Shown here: positions 44,005 to 52,056 of the stretch, one piece after another | Layout: every line of letters begins with the position of its first letter | Position numbering within the stretch: position 1 is the first letter of the stretch | Origin: Parasutterella muris | Lineage (GTDB): Bacteria > Pseudomonadota > Gammaproteobacteria > Burkholderiales > Burkholderiaceae_F | Reading direction: 5' to 3' | Assembly: GCF_009767915.1 (NCBI RefSeq) | Contig: NZ_WSRP01000012.1 | Location: 1 to 64,000 of the forward strand | DNA length: 64,000 bases | Notes under the pieces: generated by a model | What the model was told of the DNA's origin: nothing | Database searches by the model: none | Seen by the model: the letters and a program-made list of their open reading frames with translations, nothing else | Translations under genes and position numbers: made by a program

Positions 44005-44038
44005 AGGCCGCTGAGCTTACTTTTCAGCGGCCTATTAT
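44005..44038 (+). terminator. Terminator of aspartase 2
   Basis: AGGCCGCTGA pairs with TCAGCGGCCT around nine bases, then ATTATTATTT. It starts 17 bases after the stop codon. Confidence 0.8.
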
Positions 44039-44135
44039 TATTTACGACTAATCTTACACGAGTAAAAATTAATTTTAATTGTGCTCCTATTTAGAGTTCC
44101 TTATTCTGGCTTCATGCCAAACCAAGGAGCATGAA

Positions 44136-45098
44136 ATGCCAAAGAAAATTCATAATCTGCCGATTACCGGTATTGCCAGTTTCGCAAAGTACCCTATTTG
44201 TACCGATCTTGACCAGCTTGATGATGTAGACGTTTGTGTCATGGGGATTCCCTACGACATGGGTGCACCCTACTTGAGCGGAACCAAATTCGGTCCACGC
44301 CGTATCCGCGAGGTTTCCTGCCACTACGGCAGAGGCGATGCCGGTTTCTGGGATCCCGAAAGACTGACTCAGTACCTTGAGGCTCCTGTGAAAGTAGTCG
44401 ACGGCGGCGACGTTGATATGGATCCAATGGACTTCCACGCCAGCTTTGATAATGTCCGCGAAGCGGCGCGCAAAATTATCTCCAAAGGTACTCTTCCGGT
44501 CTTTATGGGAGGAGATCACTCGGTAACGATCCCAACTGCACAGGCCTTGGATATGTACGAAGATCTCTGCGTTGTCCAGTTTGACGCTCACCTTGACTTC
44601 GGAAAAAGAACGTGGACAAACGGCTCTCCGATGAGAATGATCTCCGAGATGCCCCATTTTACTAAAATGTGCCAGATTGGTATGAGAGGCCTCGGAAGCA
44701 ATACAAGAGAAGATTTCCAAGCTGCTTATGACTACGGTTCTGTCGTCATTCCCTCTCGCAAAGCGCTTTCTCTTGGTGCCGAGGAAGTCATTAAGATGAT
44801 TCCTGAATCAAAGAACTACTTTGTGACGATTGATATCGACGGCTACGACATGAGCACTGCACCGGGCGTAGGCTCCCCCTCTCCCGGAGGCTTAAACTAC
44901 AATTTTGTTACTGACGTGCTTGAAGGCATCGCGAAAAAAGGCAATATTGTCGCATTCGACCTAGTCGAAGTTGCCCCCCAATACGATCCGTCTGGAATTA
45001 CCGCCCGCCTTGGCGCTATGACAATGCTGGCTTTTATGGGATTCATAACGAAGGAAAAAGAAAAGAGAGGCGAACTCAAACACCAGCAAAAAAAATAA
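44136..45098 (+). CDS. Agmatinase/arginase-family ureohydrolase
   Basis: The 320-residue manganese hydrolase has all metal-binding motifs: GGDHSVTIPTAQAL, FDAHLDFG and TIDIDGYDMSTAPGVGSPSPGGL. The N-terminal PITGIASFAKYPICTDL and GIPYDMGAPYLSGTKFGPRRIRE favour the agmatinase/guanidinobutyrase branch (SpeB-like) over true arginase. It would release urea from a guanidino compound, or formamide if it were a formimidoglutamase; the latter is less likely because a formimidoyltransferase is present. AAGGAGCATGAA precedes the ATG at 44136; an earlier ATG at 44079 is not supported by a ribosome site. Own terminator. The substrate is uncertain. Confidence 0.85.
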   Translation: MPKKIHNLPITGIASFAKYPICTDLDQLDDVDVCVMGIPYDMGAPYLSGTKFGPRRIREVSCHYGRGDAGFWDPERLTQYLEAPVKVVDGGDVDMDPMDFHASFDNVREAARKIISKGTLPVFMGGDHSVTIPTAQALDMYEDLCVVQFDAHLDFGKRTWTNGSPMRMISEMPHFTKMCQIGMRGLGSNTREDFQAAYDYGSVVIPSRKALSLGAEEVIKMIPESKNYFVTIDIDGYDMSTAPGVGSPSPGGLNYNFVTDVLEGIAKKGNIVAFDLVEVAPQYDPSGITARLGAMTMLAFMGFITKEKEKRGELKHQQKK

Positions 45099-45439
45099 TC
45101 TGATTATTCCCCTATAAGTCGCTAAGACGACATAATTTCCATCGATGGAGAGCGGTCCCAGCGCTCTCCATCTTTCTATTATTTAACGAAGAAATAATGC
45201 CTCCAAGCGATAGTTAAAAAAAGTTTTGACCGCACTCTTTTTAAGCTCTAATGACTCCTTATCACGAGTGGAAAAGACAAGGAAAGATACGTGGGTAAAT
45301 AAAATTTACTGCCATGAAAAACTTCGGGGATCGCTCAAAAATAAATCTCTTCTGTATCTAAACTCACAAGAGCACGATAACTCGGACCGATCGTTTTGAA
45401 ACAGGGCGTCCAAGGTCCTTCGAAAATCTGATAAAGGTT
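45099..45439. other. Intergenic region between convergent genes
   Basis: About 340 bases hold the ureohydrolase terminator at 45144-45179 and no gene that I can support. The remaining 260 bases lack clear structure. Confidence 0.5.
45144..45179 (+). terminator. Terminator of the ureohydrolase
   Basis: The perfect 11-bp stem GATGGAGAGCG / CGCTCTCCATC with loop GTCCCAG is followed by TTTCTATT. Confidence 0.85.
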
Positions 45440-46405
45440 TCATTTGAAAAGGACTAAAAATGAAGGATCCTCTTGCCTACGCTGAATTACTTCTTCAACG
45501 GACGAAATCAGCGTCCTCTTCACAGTATCAAGTAGTTCATCCGAATAATTCCTGCGGGCCACTAAATATAGCCGACGTGTTTGGAGGCCCGTCGGAGGTG
45601 CAGCAATCTTCATGTCTCGTATACCTCTTTCCGAACCCAACAGTCCAAAAAAATGTGTAAAAGACCATCCCAGTCGGTTCGCAACTAGCGCATAGACAAA
45701 ATAATTGCTCTGCGCTTCATATATCTTTGGGTACATAAGATTGTGCTGCAGCATAAAATCCTGCATCATCGATCCATCAGCTGTGTCTGCGGAATGATAG
45801 ATAAGAGGAAGCCCCATTACTGACATCGACTGCCAGCTTAAGTCCTCTGGAACCTCGAATTCTTTGGGAAATATCAAGAACCAAGGGTCCTCATAAAGAA
45901 AAATCTTTTTTACATCTTTGTTGCTTTCTTCCCCGGCAATTACTCCAACATCCACATCTCCATTCAAAACAGATTTGAAGAGGCTGCCGCTTGGTCCCGA
46001 TAGCAGAGAAACCACTCCTAATTTGTCCTTTAGTTCCTGACAGACCTCAGGGGCGACAAGACTGCCGACTGATTCAATCATTCCCAAACGAATCGCTGGT
46101 TTGACCCAATTGCGCATCCGAATTCTCTGAAGCATTTGGCGAATATCTTCATCGCTTTGCTTTATGGAAGAATACAGTTCCAACGCATCCGATGTAGGCT
46201 GAAGCGGCCGTGTATCCCTTTCAAATAAGGAAAATCCCAACCGCGACTCCAACAGAGCAATTGTCTGAGAAACCGATGACTGAGTGACGTCGAGTCTTTT
46301 TGCCGTCTCCGAAAACTTTCGTGTCTCGATCGCAACTAAAAACACGCTAAGAGCTCGAGAAAAAAGAGAATCCTGCGATAATTTATGGGTATCCTTTTGT
46401 TTCAT
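45440..46405 (-). CDS. LysR-family regulator, co-operonic with defective hydrolase
   Basis: The 321-residue member of the paralogous LysR set has KFSETAKRLDVTQSSVSQTI, FSLFERDTRPLQPTSDA and an effector domain starting PAIRLGMIESVGSL. Its ATG overlaps the stop of the upstream alpha/beta-hydrolase-like gene by four bases (ATGA), so they are one leftward operon. The operon is divergent from the split-lyase operon at 47394, and a 31-bp palindrome sits between them. The regulator therefore probably controls the lyase operon as well as its own. Confidence 0.9.
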   Translation of the reverse strand: MKQKDTHKLSQDSLFSRALSVFLVAIETRKFSETAKRLDVTQSSVSQTIALLESRLGFSLFERDTRPLQPTSDALELYSSIKQSDEDIRQMLQRIRMRNWVKPAIRLGMIESVGSLVAPEVCQELKDKLGVVSLLSGPSGSLFKSVLNGDVDVGVIAGEESNKDVKKIFLYEDPWFLIFPKEFEVPEDLSWQSMSVMGLPLIYHSADTADGSMMQDFMLQHNLMYPKIYEAQSNYFVYALVANRLGWSFTHFFGLLGSERGIRDMKIAAPPTGLQTRRLYLVARRNYSDELLDTVKRTLISSVEEVIQRRQEDPSFLVLFK

Positions 46406-47217
46406 CTCGTCAACTTATGCTGATTGAACCAAGAAAATAGCTTTACTCTATAAGGGGAAGCGTTGTCAGAAAAAATGCCTAGGTAGCGGCTTCCCTTCAC
46501 GCACCATATTTCAGCTCCTTTAGGCAGAGCCTCGTCAAATCTGCGCTTTTCTCCATCCCGAATGAACTCATCTTTCCCCGGACGAAGAACGATCAACGGA
46601 CAGGTAACCTGGGAAATAATATCAATTGGCTGTATATCCGTAGCTTTCAAGAGTCGCGCGCAGATATCTCCGATAACCGGACCATAACGATCCCGAATCC
46701 AGCCGCGCTGCGTCGCATAAACCGACTCTAAAACTACGGCAGCCACGTCTCGTTCATGACGGCTATAAAAGCGAAGCAATGCATCAGCGCCTACTCCTTG
46801 ACCAAGAAGTATGGCCTTTTTCTTTCTTACAGAACATCCGCAAACCTTCTCCCAAACTAATTCCGCATCCAGAAGCATCCCTTCCAGGCTCAGCAAACCT
46901 TGGCTGCGGCCGCTTCCTCGATAGTCAAACATCACGACCGGTAGGCCGCCTTCGGCAAGAAAAGCCACTTGCTGCATGTTGTAGCTCATGTTGAATTGAG
47001 CAGAATGGAAGAAAAATACGAAAGGACTTTCATCAGAAAAATTGCTTAACCCCTTCGGAAGCAGAACTTCATAGGCTATGGCTTCGTGCTCCTTCAGTCT
47101 CTCCGTGTTCCTGATTTCGCAGCGAACAGCACTCAACCCATACAGAGAAGCGTGCCAGTACTGCATTGAATCCGTTCTGAAGAACATTGCTTCAACAACG
47201 TCTGAAAGAAAGCCCAT
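46402..47217 (-). CDS. Alpha/beta-hydrolase-fold protein without nucleophile
   Basis: The 271-residue protein has the ABHD13/BEM46-like hydrolase fold: FFFHSAQFNMS, VVMFDYRGSGRSQG, AILLGQGVGADALLRF, and IVLRPGKDEFI with the acid Asp. The nucleophile elbow, normally GxSxG, reads GQGVG, so Gly141 replaces Ser. Where the catalytic His is expected (GxGH), it reads GSRY. Both changes predict loss of classical hydrolase activity. GGGAGG four bases before the ATG at 47217 decides the start over an upstream ATG at 47262. It is first in an operon with the LysR gene. Possible roles are a binding or regulatory pseudoenzyme, or a decaying gene. Confidence 0.8.
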   Translation of the reverse strand: MGFLSDVVEAMFFRTDSMQYWHASLYGLSAVRCEIRNTERLKEHEAIAYEVLLPKGLSNFSDESPFVFFFHSAQFNMSYNMQQVAFLAEGGLPVVMFDYRGSGRSQGLLSLEGMLLDAELVWEKVCGCSVRKKKAILLGQGVGADALLRFYSRHERDVAAVVLESVYATQRGWIRDRYGPVIGDICARLLKATDIQPIDIISQVTCPLIVLRPGKDEFIRDGEKRRFDEALPKGAEIWCVKGSRYLGIFSDNASPYRVKLFSWFNQHKLTR

Positions 47218-47288
47218 AAAACCTCCCGAGAATATTGTTTTAGCAGGGGATAAATCCTCCATATTCCCGATTATCGGAGATTTCTCTT

Positions 47289-47319
47289 TAATAATAATTC
47301 TAATTTAGAATTATTATTA
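47289..47319. promoter_or_regulatory. 31-bp perfect palindrome in a divergent promoter region
   Basis: TAATAATAATTCTAA, one T, and TTAGAATTATTATTA form a perfect inverted repeat with 15-bp arms. It lies 72 bases from the hydrolase start and 75 bases from the split-lyase start, almost centred. The dyad and AT-rich T-N11-A spacing fit a LysR operator; the LysR at 45440 is the obvious candidate protein. Confidence 0.65.
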
Positions 47320-47393
47320 TGCTTTTTATTCATTATTATTTTTCTCTTGAAGTATATAGTGATCAACAAATCAATAAATTCCAAGAGAGAACA

Positions 47394-48827
47394 ATGAGAA
47401 TAGAAAAAGATGCGCTAGGTGAAATGAATCTCCCTGATGACGCTTACTATGGAATTCAAAGCTTGCGCTGTGCTGAAAACCATAACGTCACGGATCACAC
47501 TTTCCGAGAACTTCGACAAATTCAGACTGCCTTGGCCGAAATCAAAATGGCCTGCGCGGCGGCAAACTACCGAATTGGAGCTCTTTCTCAGGAAAAAGCA
47601 GAAGCAATTATCCACGCTTGCGAAGAAATGCGCCGGGGAAATTTTGCTGACCAATTCCCAATCAACATATGGCGTTCTCACGGAACCGGTGCAAATATGA
47701 ATGCCAATGAGGTTCTTGCAAACCGAGCCAACGAGCTGCTAACTGGCCACAAGGGATACGATACTGTTCACCCCAACACCCACGTCAATATGTGTCAGTC
47801 CTCAAACGATGTATATCCAACTGTGCAGTCGATTGTATTTTATCGAATGATCGGAGATGTGCTCGACAGCGTAGAACTTTTAGAAAACAGCCTTGGACGG
47901 CGAGCTCTAGAGTTTAAAGATGCTGTTCGCTTGGGAAGAACCTGCCTTCAGGATGCCGTCCCAAACACTTTCGGTCAAGTGTTTGGGGGATGGCAGCACA
48001 TGATTTGGCGCCTTCGTGTTCGGCTTCAGGATTTTAGAGAAGGCTGCCGCTCTGTACCGCTCGGAGCAACGGTCCTCGGAACCGGCATGGGACAGATGCC
48101 CGGATATGGAGAGGCAGTCATGAAGGAGCTTTCCTCTGTTCTCGGCTGGCAAGTTTATTGGCCTGTGTGGGACAAAGAAGTAATTGAAGACAGCGCTGTT
48201 TTTGACAGTATGCAAAATTGCGATGAGACCATGGTACTTGCCGGTCTGCTTAAAGCTTTATGCTGCGCTGCCGCCAGAATCGCTAAAGATCTCTGCGTCT
48301 ACGCTTCTGGTCCGGATCATGGATTTAACGAAATCTTCCTTCAACCCTACGAAGGTCGACGGCCGTCTTTTATTCCCGAACTGATGATCGAACTCATGCA
48401 AAGAAGCGTCGCATTTGATCAAGTTGCAACACTGACCGTTAATGAAAACGACGGAGATGAAGCAATCAACGACAGCGCAAGTTTTGTCAATGCGATGGAA
48501 CTTCTTGAGTCAATGAAAAATGCTTTTGCCCTATTCTCCGTCCACTGTATTGATACTTTGAAGATTAACGAATCACATGCAAAAGAAAATGCTGAAATGT
48601 CAACTTCATTAGCAACAATGGTAAGTGCACTTTTTGGTTACGAGATCGGAACCAAAATTGCTCACAAAGCTTGGGAAGAAGGCATTTCCTGCAAAGAAGC
48701 GGCATTGAAAGAAGGATTAATTTCATCGGAAGTTGCCGATGAACTCTTTGACCCGCTTAAGCTCACTAATAGGCATGAACTCACAGCAATGTTCCAAAAA
48801 TACGGCAATTTCAGAAAAATCAAGTAA
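47394..48827 (+). CDS. Aspartase-like lyase subunit A, SS loop missing
   Basis: The 477-residue protein aligns with aspartases 1 and 2 along its whole length. It keeps HGTGANMNANEV with Thr98 (about 96-107), THVNMCQSSNDV (129-140), GRTCLQDAVP (181-190) and GTGMGQMPGY. The mobile catalytic loop GSSIMPGKINP is absent: the region after GPDHGFNEIFL reads QPYEGRRPSF (about 317-326), with no Ser-Ser base and no Lys/Asn substrate ligands. The C-terminal domain remains. The next gene, 14 bases on, supplies exactly that loop. It is therefore predicted to be one half of a hetero-oligomeric lyase. The start at 47394 matches the paralogues' MRIEKD N-terminus; an upstream ATG at 47319 overlaps the operator. 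Confidence 0.82.
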   Translation: MRIEKDALGEMNLPDDAYYGIQSLRCAENHNVTDHTFRELRQIQTALAEIKMACAAANYRIGALSQEKAEAIIHACEEMRRGNFADQFPINIWRSHGTGANMNANEVLANRANELLTGHKGYDTVHPNTHVNMCQSSNDVYPTVQSIVFYRMIGDVLDSVELLENSLGRRALEFKDAVRLGRTCLQDAVPNTFGQVFGGWQHMIWRLRVRLQDFREGCRSVPLGATVLGTGMGQMPGYGEAVMKELSSVLGWQVYWPVWDKEVIEDSAVFDSMQNCDETMVLAGLLKALCCAAARIAKDLCVYASGPDHGFNEIFLQPYEGRRPSFIPELMIELMQRSVAFDQVATLTVNENDGDEAINDSASFVNAMELLESMKNAFALFSVHCIDTLKINESHAKENAEMSTSLATMVSALFGYEIGTKIAHKAWEEGISCKEAALKEGLISSEVADELFDPLKLTNRHELTAMFQKYGNFRKIK

Positions 48828-48841
48828 AAAGGGAAAAGAAA

Positions 48842-49855
48842 ATGGAACTTCCAACCCAAAGTTCATTGAACATCGGACCCAGAAAACTGTTAGATTATCC
48901 GGAGTACTTTCATCGTCTGCTCAGATGCTTGGAGACCTCGATCTCTAGCATTTCAACTGACCCTGTTTTCCTACAGCAGCAGCTCGAGCTTTTTGAACAT
49001 GCCAAGGCCAATGAAAAAGCGATACTCCTTTCTCTCACAGAAGATGTGTTTGGGAATCTCGGAGAAGAAAGCCCTCGGATACTGTTGGAGCACATTTTCA
49101 TCTCCTTTGGCGCTCAGTGTTCCCATGAACAAACTTTCAAAATAATAGCTGCATATATCCGCCAGTTCAGCATTCAAATCGATTTGCAGGCGCGAGCACT
49201 ATGCGTAGACGATCTGCAGAATCTTCTTCTCGAAGAGACGAAACATATGTCTGATACGCTAAATATGCTCTCTAAACGCTTTGAGAAAATTGACGGCCCG
49301 ATTCGGTCACATCTTATGGAGGCGGGAAAAACTGCATCTCTGAGTAAAACATTTGATATTTACGCTGCAGGCGTTCGTCAATCAATGCAAATGATCCGCC
49401 AGGCGAGCAAGAGCTATGGAGCGAACTGTGACCCGTATCAATGTGATTACCTTAATGATTCCTGCACACTTCTTTGTGTGCACGCTTCGATGCAGTCTCT
49501 TTCCACTCAATTGTGGCGGCTCGCAAGCGACCTAAGATTGAGAGCCACCGGTCCAAGAGGAGGATTTAAAGAGATCATTCTCCCTGCAGTAGCGCCTGGT
49601 TCTTCCATTATGCCGGGTAAACTTAATCCTGTTATGGCAGAAATGGTTTATTCAACCTCAGACCAAGTCGATGCAAATCACGCATCAATGTCTATGGCGA
49701 TCAAGTCAGGCTGGCTTGAAAGCGCTGCGAGCAGCGGCATCATACTTCGGAATTTTATTGAAAGCAGTCGCCTTCTGAGAAGAACTATCAGAAGTTTCAC
49801 AGACAAGTGCCTTGTAGGAGTCGTCCCAAACACCAAAAATAGAGTTATCTCATGA
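48842..49855 (+). CDS. Aspartase-like lyase subunit B, carries only the SS loop
   Basis: The 337-residue protein has a recognisable aspartase C-terminal core: RLASDLRLRATGPRGGFKEI, the SS loop APGSSIMPGKLNP (251-263, Ser254/Ser255, Lys260, Asn262), then VDANHASMSMAIKSGWLES and FTDKCLVGVVPN. The N-terminal 180 residues are helical but lack the Thr, HVN and GRT motifs; the GRT position (about 155-170) reads SHLMEAGKTASLSKTF. The C-terminal third domain is absent. It cannot form a complete aspartase site alone. It lies 14 bases after subunit A and overlaps the transporter gene by four bases, so the three genes form one operon. GGGAAAAGAAA precedes the ATG. Confidence 0.8.
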   Translation: MELPTQSSLNIGPRKLLDYPEYFHRLLRCLETSISSISTDPVFLQQQLELFEHAKANEKAILLSLTEDVFGNLGEESPRILLEHIFISFGAQCSHEQTFKIIAAYIRQFSIQIDLQARALCVDDLQNLLLEETKHMSDTLNMLSKRFEKIDGPIRSHLMEAGKTASLSKTFDIYAAGVRQSMQMIRQASKSYGANCDPYQCDYLNDSCTLLCVHASMQSLSTQLWRLASDLRLRATGPRGGFKEIILPAVAPGSSIMPGKLNPVMAEMVYSTSDQVDANHASMSMAIKSGWLESAASSGIILRNFIESSRLLRRTIRSFTDKCLVGVVPNTKNRVIS

Positions 49856-50751
49856 GCGCTCAGACTCAGTATCTAAAAGGGATCCTTCTTGTTCTCATCA
49901 GCGCTGTCTGCTTCAGCGTCAGCGGGACACTGCAAGCCCTTGCTCCCGAAGAAGCGACCCCATTTGTTATCACGGAGATGCGAATGATCATTGGAGCGGC
50001 TTTCCTTTTCCTTTGGTGTCTTTGCTTTGGCAAACTCCCTGCCTGGGGAGTTCGTATCCCATGGAGGCCGCTTTTCATCTGCGCGTTCTTTTTGCTTATT
50101 GGACAACTCTGCTTCTTCAGCGGCATGAAATTTCTCGGCGTAGCTGCTGGAGCAGTCATCTCGATTGGTTCAGCTCCGATATTTGCGGCTCTTTTTGCCT
50201 GGATTTTCTTCCGGATCACTCCGTCGTTTATTTGGGCTGCCGCAACTACGGCTGCAATCACTGGAGTAGTACTTATCAATGGTTTTAATCTGGATTCGTC
50301 CCGATTAACCTTTATCGGAATTCTTCTCTTGGACGGTCTGACTTACGCCGCTTATATCACCTACTCCAGCCGGATAAATTTCAATATAGACTCCGATTTT
50401 TGCGTTATGCTGATCCTATCCATCATCGCAATCGCTTTAAGTCCGGTTCTTTTCCTTTACCCGACTGAATGGGTTATCAGTTCATGGAGAGGTTTCGGTG
50501 TTTGTCTCGGCCTTGGCGTATTCACCGGAGGAGTGGCATTTGCTTTTCTAACAGCAGGCGCAAGACTTATAAGCTCAAATACTGCCTCAACTCTTTGTCT
50601 GGCTGAACCACTCGGAGCAGTCTGCTGGGGAATCTTCCTTCTAAAAGAGCAATTAAGCATCTCTAATCTAGTCGGGGTCATGCTAATCCTTTGTGCCATC
50701 ATCCTTCTTCTCTTTGACAAAACAGAACAAAAAGAGCCCTCTGTCGCTTAA
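49852..50751 (+). CDS. EamA/DMT-family transporter
   Basis: The 299-residue inner-membrane protein has about ten hydrophobic helices in two EamA repeats. The first repeat begins GILLVLISAVCFSVSGTLQALAP, with MKFLGVAAGAVISIGSAPIFAALFAWIFF. The second ends ASTLCLAEPLGAVCWGIFLLKEQLS and LVGVMLILCAIILLLFD. DMT carriers mostly export amino acids or other metabolites. The ATG overlaps the subunit B stop by four bases, so it is translationally coupled to the lyase pair and probably moves its substrate or product. This is inference from gene order. Confidence 0.88.
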   Translation: MSAQTQYLKGILLVLISAVCFSVSGTLQALAPEEATPFVITEMRMIIGAAFLFLWCLCFGKLPAWGVRIPWRPLFICAFFLLIGQLCFFSGMKFLGVAAGAVISIGSAPIFAALFAWIFFRITPSFIWAAATTAAITGVVLINGFNLDSSRLTFIGILLLDGLTYAAYITYSSRINFNIDSDFCVMLILSIIAIALSPVLFLYPTEWVISSWRGFGVCLGLGVFTGGVAFAFLTAGARLISSNTASTLCLAEPLGAVCWGIFLLKEQLSISNLVGVMLILCAIILLLFDKTEQKEPSVA

Positions 50752-50787
50752 GATAAGAGAAAATCTTACTTTCCCGACAACGTCTCT

Positions 50788-51753
50788 ATGGCCAAAGGTA
50801 ATCCTTCTTTTACTGACAGCTTTTACGCATCAGAAGTGAACTGGAATATTTTCCTTGCGCTTGCACACTTCCGAAGCTATACAAGAACTGCTGCGTACTT
50901 CGGCTCTTCACAGTCGACAATAACAAAGTCGATCCAAAAGATGGAGAAGCATTTAGGATTTGAATTAATTAATAGAGAGAAGAGGCCTGTTTCGCTTACT
51001 CCTGAAGGACTTGCTCTGAGAGATGAACTCCTAAGTGCTTCAAAGCGAATCAACGGTGCACTGAATAAGATTTATCATAACCGACGCATCGCAATCGCAC
51101 TGCGCTTTGGATGCGTTGAGAGCGCCTGTCGCTTTGTCATCCCCGACATTGTGATTAAAATGGGCCCAAAACTGGCAAAGTTCTCTCAGACTACGGGAAA
51201 CTCACTGATCCTGCTTGAACAGCTTTTAAACGGTGAACTCGACATCGCTTTAGTTGCGTCAGATTTCTCGGATTGCGAAAACATCAGTCGAATTGAGGTA
51301 TATCGTGAACCCTCTATTCTAGTCTTCCCTAACTCTGTCCCGGATCAAGACAATTGGACGTGGGAAGAGTTAAAAAAGTTACAAATCCCTCTGATTTTTT
51401 CTTCAGAAACTAGTGCTGCAGGCAAGCTTAACCGAAGTTTTCTTTCCCGAATGAAACTCTCTTTTGATAATCACTGCGAAATTGATTCAGACGAAGCGAT
51501 GATAGGACTGATTGAGGCAGGATATGGCTGGGCAATCACGCGGCCTTCCACACTTTTCGCAGCACATCACCCACTTAGAAGTATTCGTGTAAAGAGGCTC
51601 CCTCCTCCAGGCTTTGACCGTCGGCTCTTTCTCATCGCAAAACAGGACAGCTTTAGTGAGGAACTCTCTGAAATTACAGCCATCTGTAAATCGAGTTTAG
51701 AAAACAAACTCAAAACCGCGGCAGAAAAACTGTTTTCTGTCACTTCACGCTAG
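50788..51753 (+). CDS. LysR-family regulator, downstream of lyase operon
   Basis: The 321-residue LysR protein has SYTRTAAYFGSSQSTITKSI, FELINREKRPVSLTPEGLAL and an effector domain with RFGCVESACRFVIPDIV. It belongs to the paralogous set but is the only one on the plus strand. It starts 36 bases after the EamA gene, so it is probably the last gene of the lyase-transporter operon. A second regulator for the same operon (after the one at 45440) is possible, or it controls the Dcu gene 300 bases downstream. Confidence 0.88.
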   Translation: MAKGNPSFTDSFYASEVNWNIFLALAHFRSYTRTAAYFGSSQSTITKSIQKMEKHLGFELINREKRPVSLTPEGLALRDELLSASKRINGALNKIYHNRRIAIALRFGCVESACRFVIPDIVIKMGPKLAKFSQTTGNSLILLEQLLNGELDIALVASDFSDCENISRIEVYREPSILVFPNSVPDQDNWTWEELKKLQIPLIFSSETSAAGKLNRSFLSRMKLSFDNHCEIDSDEAMIGLIEAGYGWAITRPSTLFAAHHPLRSIRVKRLPPPGFDRRLFLIAKQDSFSEELSEITAICKSSLENKLKTAAEKLFSVTSR

Positions 51754-52056
51754 AAGATTAGATATTCTTAACTTATCGTAAACATGCCGTTACGTTGATT
51801 GAATCCTCGCGACCCTCACTATATCTTGGGTGTGCTGTCTGAACCTTCAATGCATAAAAGGCAGCTTAAACAGACATAAGGCATTTTTATAGGGACGACT
51901 TATTTTCTTTTATTCCTAATGCCGTCTAAACCTAAAAAACCGAGGATTAAAAGGTACGGTACTTCCGTTTTATTCAGCGAATTTACCGGACCTTAACCCT
52001 CACTCAAATCAACCTACGGAGGATGAAGCCGGACCCAAGACGACTTCGAACTTACT
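51754..52056. other. Intergenic region upstream of second Dcu gene
   Basis: About 300 bases hold no gene that I can support. It should contain the Dcu promoter. A 16-codon open frame (52023-52073, MKPDPRRLRTYYDYFN), with CGGAGG directly abutting its ATG, overlaps the Dcu start in another frame. The Dcu ATG itself lacks a nearby purine-rich site. Confidence 0.4.

Noticed and set aside
44136-45098. Formimidoylglutamase (HutG) identity for the ureohydrolase
   Set aside because: The N-terminal pattern fits the agmatinase/guanidinobutyrase branch better, and a formimidoyltransferase route already exists in this region; not excluded.
48842-49855. Subunit B as a simple pseudogene fragment of an aspartase
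   Set aside because: It has an intact frame, tight spacing with both neighbours including an ATGA overlap, and a perfect SS loop, while its partner lacks precisely that loop; decay alone would not be expected to give this complementarity.
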